Assembly: GCF_900111805.1 (NCBI RefSeq)
Contig: NZ_FOJN01000020.1
Coordinates: 1-58,090, forward strand
Source: Rhodococcoides kroppenstedtii
GTDB taxonomy: Bacteria > Actinomycetota > Actinomycetes > Mycobacteriales > Mycobacteriaceae
Direction: 5' to 3'
Length of the DNA stretch: 58,090 nucleotides
This document shows, piece after piece, positions 54,019-58,090 of this stretch. A model generated the notes under the pieces. The model was given only the letters and a program-made list of their open reading frames with translations, ran no database searches and was not told the DNA's origin. The position numbers were made by a program, and so were the translations under genes. How positions within the stretch are numbered: the stretch's first letter is position 1; every line of letters begins with the position of its first letter.

Positions 54019-54903
54019 GTGAGCGAACGCAGCGCGTTGGGTATGTCCGACCATCTGACCGTTAAGGACCAACGACATCCACGACGCTTGCACTTCTGCA
54101 TCGACGGTCAGGGCCCCGTGACCGTGCTTTTCGAGGCCGGTTTGGGCAAGTCGCGGTCCACCTGGGCACTCGCCCAGCCACTGGTGGCGCGCTTCGCACG
54201 CACCGTCGTCTACGACCGCGCCGGCCTGGGACGAAGTGACGCCGCCGTCGCTCCTCGGACATTCGGGGCGCTGCTCCGCGATCACCTCAGCGTGCTCGAC
54301 ACAGTGGTCTCCGGCCCGTGCATTCTGGTCGGGCACAGCTACGGTGGACCGATCGCCAGGCTTGCTGCAGCCGAACGACCGGACAAAGTGGTCGGAATCG
54401 TGCTGGTCGACGAGGTGAGCGAACGCGCGGGTGCAGATCTCCTTCGCAGAGCCATGGCCGGCGCGGGGGCTCTTTACGGCGGGCAAGTGTGGTTGGCCCG
54501 AGTCGGACTGCTCGGCCAGGCTCTACGTCGCACCTATTTTCGCGCTGTGGAGGGAGCGGCTCTGCGCGAGGTCGTCATCGAATCGGGCCGCGTCCCCGCC
54601 GCCAAGGCGGCACGTTCGGAATGGCAGAACATGATCGCCGGCATGCACGATCTGGAAGCCACCGGGCCGCACGTTCCGGATATCCCGCTCACCGAGATCA
54701 CGTCGAAGCGAAGCTCCACGCCCGAGGAATTCGAGAACGACTTCATTTACCAGTCGCACAAAGCCACAGCGGAAGCCGCCATCGACGGGCGTCACGTCTC
54801 GTCCCGATCGCGGAACCACTACATTCAGTTGGCCGAACCCCGCCTCGTTGCGTCGGAGATCGAACGCATGTCCGACAGAACGCGTGTCCGCTACTCCGCG
54901 TGA
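54019..54903 (+). CDS. Alpha/beta-fold hydrolase
   Basis: 294 aa. VTVLFEAGLGKSRSTWAL replaces the usual HG motif with EAG, as in some haloperoxidase- or hydrolase-like members. VVYDRAGLGRSD and the nucleophile VGHSYGGP are clear; a His in RNHYIQLAEP is the catalytic base. GTG at 54019 has GGGGA 5 nt upstream; an ATG at 54043 is in frame. Base composition is somewhat less GC-rich than the neighbours, which could mean later acquisition. Substrate unknown. Confidence 0.8.
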   Translation: MSERSALGMSDHLTVKDQRHPRRLHFCIDGQGPVTVLFEAGLGKSRSTWALAQPLVARFARTVVYDRAGLGRSDAAVAPRTFGALLRDHLSVLDTVVSGPCILVGHSYGGPIARLAAAERPDKVVGIVLVDEVSERAGADLLRRAMAGAGALYGGQVWLARVGLLGQALRRTYFRAVEGAALREVVIESGRVPAAKAARSEWQNMIAGMHDLEATGPHVPDIPLTEITSKRSSTPEEFENDFIYQSHKATAEAAIDGRHVSSRSRNHYIQLAEPRLVASEIERMSDRTRVRYSA

Positions 54904-54918
54904 TTGCCGCGGGATATC

Positions 54919-55839
54919 TCAGATGCACCACACCCGGTTCTCGATGCTGCCCCGGATCTTCCCGTACTCATAGGCCACGCAGTAGACCCAACGCCCACGG
55001 GACAGCTTGGTGATCCGCTGCGGGAGGAGCGGGTTTCGGAGCGACAGGGACACCACGATGTACGGGAACATCAGCGGGAAGTTGTATCCGCGGAATCCCA
55101 GTGGCTTGTGTTTGACGTGGTTGCGGACGTCCGCGCGACCGTAGGCGACCATCTGCTTCCACAGGCCCTTGTAGGTGTCACGGAGTCGGTAGTCGACGAC
55201 CGCCTCGGGCGTATGCACCAGCTGGAACCCTGCGTGCTGCAGGCGCCACACGTAGTCGTTGTCCTCCCCGCCGCCGAGGTAGTCGACGTCGAAACCCCCG
55301 ATGGCCTGGTGCGCCTTCCGAGTCACGGCCAGACTGGTACCGATCGCCGTGTCGAAGTAGCCCTCGACGTGCCACCCGTCGTCGGCACCCGGCATCGGCC
55401 GCCAGCCGGCCACCTCGGGAGAATTGATGCGGTCCACCGCGCCGGTGCCGGACACCACGTCGGCGTCGGAGTCGCGGAACGCGGCGACGAGCTCGTCGAT
55501 CCACTCCGGGCGCGCCGCGTCGTCCTGATCGGTGAACGCGATGATGTCCCCCGTCGCCGCCTCGACTCCGGCATTGCGCGCGGCACCGGTGCCGCGCGTC
55601 GCGGAACTGTCGACGACGCGGACCGGTACGGGACTGTCGCTCCACCGCCGCCGGACGTGCTCGTTCACACCGTCGGTCGACCCGTTGTCACTGAGGACGA
55701 TCTCGAGCGGACCCGCGTACGTCTATGACGTCAATCTCTCGATCTGAACGTCGAGTAGCGGCAATCCGTTGAATACCGGAACCACGATGGAGACGGAGGG
55801 CAGATGCCGATCTTGGGTAGAAGTGTGGTTCTCGCTCAC
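54919..55839 (-). pseudogene. Family 2 glycosyltransferase interrupted by an amber codon
   Basis: A GTG at 55839, 6 nt after a TAACAT box, begins VSENHTSTQDRHLPSVSIVV and PVFNGLPLLDVQIERLTS, the correct N-terminus of a GT2 enzyme. The next codon is TAG (55723-55725), where most relatives have Gln (SQTY). Reading continues in the same frame: TYAGPLEIVLSDNGSTDG, then the metal site FTDQDDAARPEW and the GGGEDNDYVWRL acceptor region, to the stop at 54919. No frameshift is present; a single CAG-to-TAG change explains it. A re-initiation product from GTG 55668 would lack the nucleotide-binding strand. Without the stop it would be 306 aa. Confidence 0.8.
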
Positions 55840-55845
55840 GCGTGC

Positions 55846-55851
55846 ATGTTA
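55846..55851 (-). promoter_or_regulatory. -10 element of interrupted GT2 gene
   Basis: Minus-strand TAACAT, 6 nt before the GTG at 55839. Confidence 0.4.
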
Positions 55852-55946
55852 CCAAACCACCCGGTACGAACCGTAATTCTCCGACCGAATACATCCATTC
55901 GTACTACACCGGACCGAGTCGATTGGACACGCACGGCCGGCTGCGA

Positions 55947-55952
55947 CTAAAT
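55947..55952 (+). promoter_or_regulatory. -10 element of GT2 gene (leaderless)
   Basis: CTAAAT, 7 nt before the ATG at 55960. Confidence 0.4.
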
Positions 55953-55959
55953 GGTTCCC

Positions 55960-56838
55960 ATGACGCACCCGACCCTCTCGGTGGTGGTGCCGACTTACAA
56001 CGAGTCGGCCGTGATCGAGGCATGCCTCGACGCGCTCCTGGCGCAGTCCGACGACATTCACGAAATCGTCGTCGTCGACAACAACTCGCACGACGACACC
56101 GTCGCGAAAGTGAAGAGTCGCGCCGCCGCCCACGCCGACGCGACCGGACGAGACCCCGTCGTCGTCTTGCACGAGTCCCGCCAAGGACTGCCCTACGCCC
56201 GTGACACCGGCTTGAACGCCGCGACCGGTGACATCCTCGCCCGGATCGACGCGGACGCGCGGGTCGAGCCGGGATGGGCGAGTGCGACGCGGGAGTTCTT
56301 CGCGCGCCACGGCGAGACCTACGCGGCCGGGTCCGGCACATGCACCGCCTACGACCTGCCCTTTCAGGGCAAGTTCCGGTCCGCTCAGGACGCCCTGTGC
56401 CGGACCGTGCACGAGAAACTCGCCGCGGGTGACGACGTCGACGCTCCTCGGTTGTTCGGCTCCAACATGGCGTTGACCCGCGAGGCGTGGCATCGGATTC
56501 GGCCCCACACCTCGACGCGCACGGACATCTTCGAGGACGTCGATCTGACGATCTGCGCCACGGACGCAGGCATTCGTTGTGCCGTCATTCCGGACGCCCG
56601 CGCCCTCATCTCCGGCCGACGGTTCAAGTCCGGCCCGGTCTCCTACCTCCGCTACAGCTGGTGCGATCAGCGCACGTTTGCGATGCACGGCCGAACGGCG
56701 GAACGTCGTCGAGCGATAGTGACACTGCTCACCGCAACGATTCCGTTCTATCTCGCCATGTGGCTTCCGTTTCGCCTGTGGAATCCGCGGACATCCCGGT
56801 TCGAGGTGCTCCACCTTTTCCGCTCGAACGACGAGTGA
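55960..56838 (+). CDS. Family 2 glycosyltransferase (GT-A)
   Basis: 292 aa. LSVVVPTYNESAVIEACLDA and EIVVVDNNSHDDT form the sugar-nucleotide fold entry, and ARIDADARVEPGW holds the DxD metal site. A C-terminal hydrophobic stretch (IVTLLTATIPFYLAMWLPFR) suggests membrane association. ATG at 55960 is chosen on the -10 spacing; ATG 55951 overlaps that box. It is a paralogue of the next gene (both have ATGDI, RLDADAR or RIDADAR, and LFG-NMA). Probably builds a cell-surface glycolipid or polysaccharide. Confidence 0.9.
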   Translation: MTHPTLSVVVPTYNESAVIEACLDALLAQSDDIHEIVVVDNNSHDDTVAKVKSRAAAHADATGRDPVVVLHESRQGLPYARDTGLNAATGDILARIDADARVEPGWASATREFFARHGETYAAGSGTCTAYDLPFQGKFRSAQDALCRTVHEKLAAGDDVDAPRLFGSNMALTREAWHRIRPHTSTRTDIFEDVDLTICATDAGIRCAVIPDARALISGRRFKSGPVSYLRYSWCDQRTFAMHGRTAERRRAIVTLLTATIPFYLAMWLPFRLWNPRTSRFEVLHLFRSNDE

Positions 56839-56917
56839 AAGAATGTTTTCGGCGTCTCGAACCAACTCCGCGCCGGTTTCACCGAAATCGCGAGCAGCCG
56901 TCCGCTGCGCGATGACG

Positions 56918-56923
56918 TAACAT
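56918..56923 (+). promoter_or_regulatory. -10 element of second GT2 gene (leaderless)
   Basis: TAACAT, 7 nt before the ATG at 56931. Confidence 0.5.
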
Positions 56924-56930
56924 CCCGCCC

Positions 56931-57800
56931 ATGGATTTGCCCACGCTTTCCCTCGTCATTCCCGCATTCAACGAGGAAGACACCATCGAGTATCTGATCG
57001 ACTCGGTGCGAGACCAGCTGGACGAATTCCACGAGATCATCGTCGTGAACAACAACAGCACCGACCGCACCGGAGAGATCCTCGCGCGCCTGGAGTCGGA
57101 GCTGCCCGTCCTGCGTGTGGTCGAGGAGTCGCGGCCCGGCGTCGTCATGGCCCGCAATGCCGGCTTCGACGTCGCCACGGGTGACATCATCGGCCGCCTC
57201 GACGCCGACGCCCGAGCCAAGCCGGGGTGGGCACGTACCGTGCGCGAGTTCTTCGCGACCGCCGCCGACGACATCGGCGCCGGCACCGGCCGCTTCGATC
57301 AGTACGACATGCCGCTGCAACGCGTCCACAAGTTCTTCCTGGACGTCGGCTTTCGCAACTCCGGCGACGGCCCCCTGGAGGTCCCCACGCTGTTCGGCGC
57401 GAACATGGCCGTGCGGCGCAGCACCTGGGCGCTGATTCGTCCCCACCTGCTCGACATTCCCGGCATCTTCGACGACCTCGACATCACGCTCTGCATCTCC
57501 GAGGCGGGCCAGAAGTCCGTCCTGGTGCCGGGCATGGACATCAGCGCGTCGGGCCGTCGAATGCTGTCCAGCGTGTCGAGTTACAAGAAGTTCGTCGAGT
57601 ACATGCCCGCCACCTACGAGGCGCGCGGCATGCACGAGGAGGCCGAGAAGTCCAAGGCGGCGGTGCGCTCGATGCGGCTCCTGCACCTGGTGTTCTGGAT
57701 CCCCTCACGTGCCTACAACCCCGTGTCCGGCCACTACTCGCTGAAGCAGTTGCTCAGCAAGCACCCCCAGCGCGTGCTTCCCTACGAGGCAGCGCGCTGA
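56931..57800 (+). CDS. Family 2 glycosyltransferase (GT-A)
   Basis: 289 aa. LSLVIPAFNEEDTIEYLIDS, EIIVVNNNSTDRTGEIL and GRLDADARAKPGW (DxD) are the GT2 core, with FDDLDITLCISEAG as the acceptor-side acidic motif. A C-terminal amphipathic region (LLHLVFWIPSRAYN) may touch the membrane. It has its own leaderless promoter, so it is not obviously cotranscribed with the preceding paralogue. Confidence 0.9.
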   Translation: MDLPTLSLVIPAFNEEDTIEYLIDSVRDQLDEFHEIIVVNNNSTDRTGEILARLESELPVLRVVEESRPGVVMARNAGFDVATGDIIGRLDADARAKPGWARTVREFFATAADDIGAGTGRFDQYDMPLQRVHKFFLDVGFRNSGDGPLEVPTLFGANMAVRRSTWALIRPHLLDIPGIFDDLDITLCISEAGQKSVLVPGMDISASGRRMLSSVSSYKKFVEYMPATYEARGMHEEAEKSKAAVRSMRLLHLVFWIPSRAYNPVSGHYSLKQLLSKHPQRVLPYEAAR

Positions 57801-57833
57801 CCTCGGCTCCAGCCTTGCGTGCGTGTCGGCAGT

Positions 57834-57849
57834 TCGAACGTATGATCGA
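57834..57849 (+). promoter_or_regulatory. LexA (SOS) box upstream of DUF222 gene
   Basis: TCGAACGTATGATCGA matches the actinobacterial SOS box TCGAAC-N4-GTTCGA in 11 of 12 fixed positions. It lies 20 bp upstream of the TACACT -10. Confidence 0.65.
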
Positions 57850-57869
57850 TTTCTGTCGGTGGGTCCACC

Positions 57870-57875
57870 TACACT
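57870..57875 (+). promoter_or_regulatory. -10 element of second DUF222 gene (leaderless)
   Basis: TACACT, 6 nt before the ATG at 57882. Confidence 0.5.
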
Positions 57876-57881
57876 GAGGTC

Positions 57882-58090
57882 ATGTCGTCGGGGGGCGGCG
57901 GGAACGGACCCGCACACACAGCAGCACCATCGCTGCACGCACCGGTGGATGCACCGGTCTCACCGGTCACCGCGGCGCGAGCCGCCCTGGCCGGGGCGAT
58001 CGCCGACCTCGCCGCCCTCGACACCCGCGGAACCGGCATCGAAGACCTCCTCGCCCTCGTCATCGACTCCGAACACGCCACCCGCACCCT
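57882..58090 (+). CDS. DUF222-type protein, N-terminus (continues past window)
   Basis: 69 codons are visible, beginning MSSGGGGNGPAHTAAPSLHA, then an Ala-rich helix (AARAALAGAIADLAALD). The latter is like the first helix of DUF222/13E12 HNH proteins. The call rests on this pattern, the SOS box and resemblance to the gene at the other end of the window; the HNH region itself is not in view. Confidence 0.55.
   Translation, partial: MSSGGGGNGPAHTAAPSLHAPVDAPVSPVTAARAALAGAIADLAALDTRGTGIEDLLALVIDSEHATRT

Noticed and set aside
54019..55839. Recent mobile element because of lower GC and a broken gene
   Set aside because: No transposase, integrase, inverted terminal repeats or tRNA flank this stretch.

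Overview
The window is GC-rich DNA from a mycolic-acid actinobacterium, most likely Rhodococcus (R. fascians-like). The clues are actinobacterial ribosomal gene order and S8/S14/SecY sequences, an antigen-85-type mycolyltransferase, 13E12/DUF222 HNH genes at both ends, a LexA-type box, and many genes that appear to be leaderless (a TANNNT-like -10 lying 6-8 nt before the start codon). I saw no rRNA, tRNA, CRISPR array, IS element or phage gene.

Region 1 (1-10.1 kb): a partial DUF222-HNH gene; a MarR repressor with a DHA2-type multidrug exporter; an orphan thioesterase fused to worn-out condensation and adenylation remnants; a tyrosine phosphatase, an enoyl-CoA hydratase homologue, a GNAT acetyltransferase carrying six 30-bp tandem repeats, and a glutathionyl-hydroquinone-reductase-like protein.

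Region 2 (10.1-35.3 kb): the S10-spc ribosomal superoperon on the minus strand, cut into blocks. S10-L3-L4-L23-L2-S19-L22-S3-L16-L29-S17 is followed, after 9 kb of opposite-strand genes, by L14-L24-L5-S14, then a two-gene insert, then S8-L6-L18-S5-L30-L15 and secY-adk-map. Each block has its own visible promoter and most end in a strong hairpin. The 9-kb insert carries a TerD-AIM24 fusion, an alkyltransferase-like protein, an overlapping three-gene cassette (Vsr/DUF559-type nuclease, winged-helix protein, tandem AAA + HerA-type ATPase), an aldo/keto reductase and an alanine/sodium symporter. The three-gene cassette looks like a defence or DNA-processing system.

Region 3 (35.3-51.6 kb): a hotdog protein and a mycolyltransferase, then what looks like a natural-product locus. 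It has a DrrAB-type ABC exporter (one ATPase, two permeases), a compact operon papB-papA-papC-aurF, and a convergent 2385-aa NRPS. PapABC makes 4-amino-phenylpyruvate/4-aminophenylalanine from chorismate. The AurF-like diiron oxygenase, with all seven metal ligands in place, would oxidise the aryl amine towards nitroso or nitro. The NRPS is A*-PCP-C-A-PCP-C-A' and stops in the middle of its last adenylation domain, with no final carrier or thioesterase. The pathway therefore points to a nitro- or amino-phenylalanine peptide whose assembly line is either split or decaying.

Region 4 (51.6-58.1 kb): two paralogous lipases with palindromic operator candidates, an alpha/beta hydrolase, three family-2 glycosyltransferases (one interrupted by an amber codon), and the start of a second DUF222 gene behind a near-consensus SOS box.
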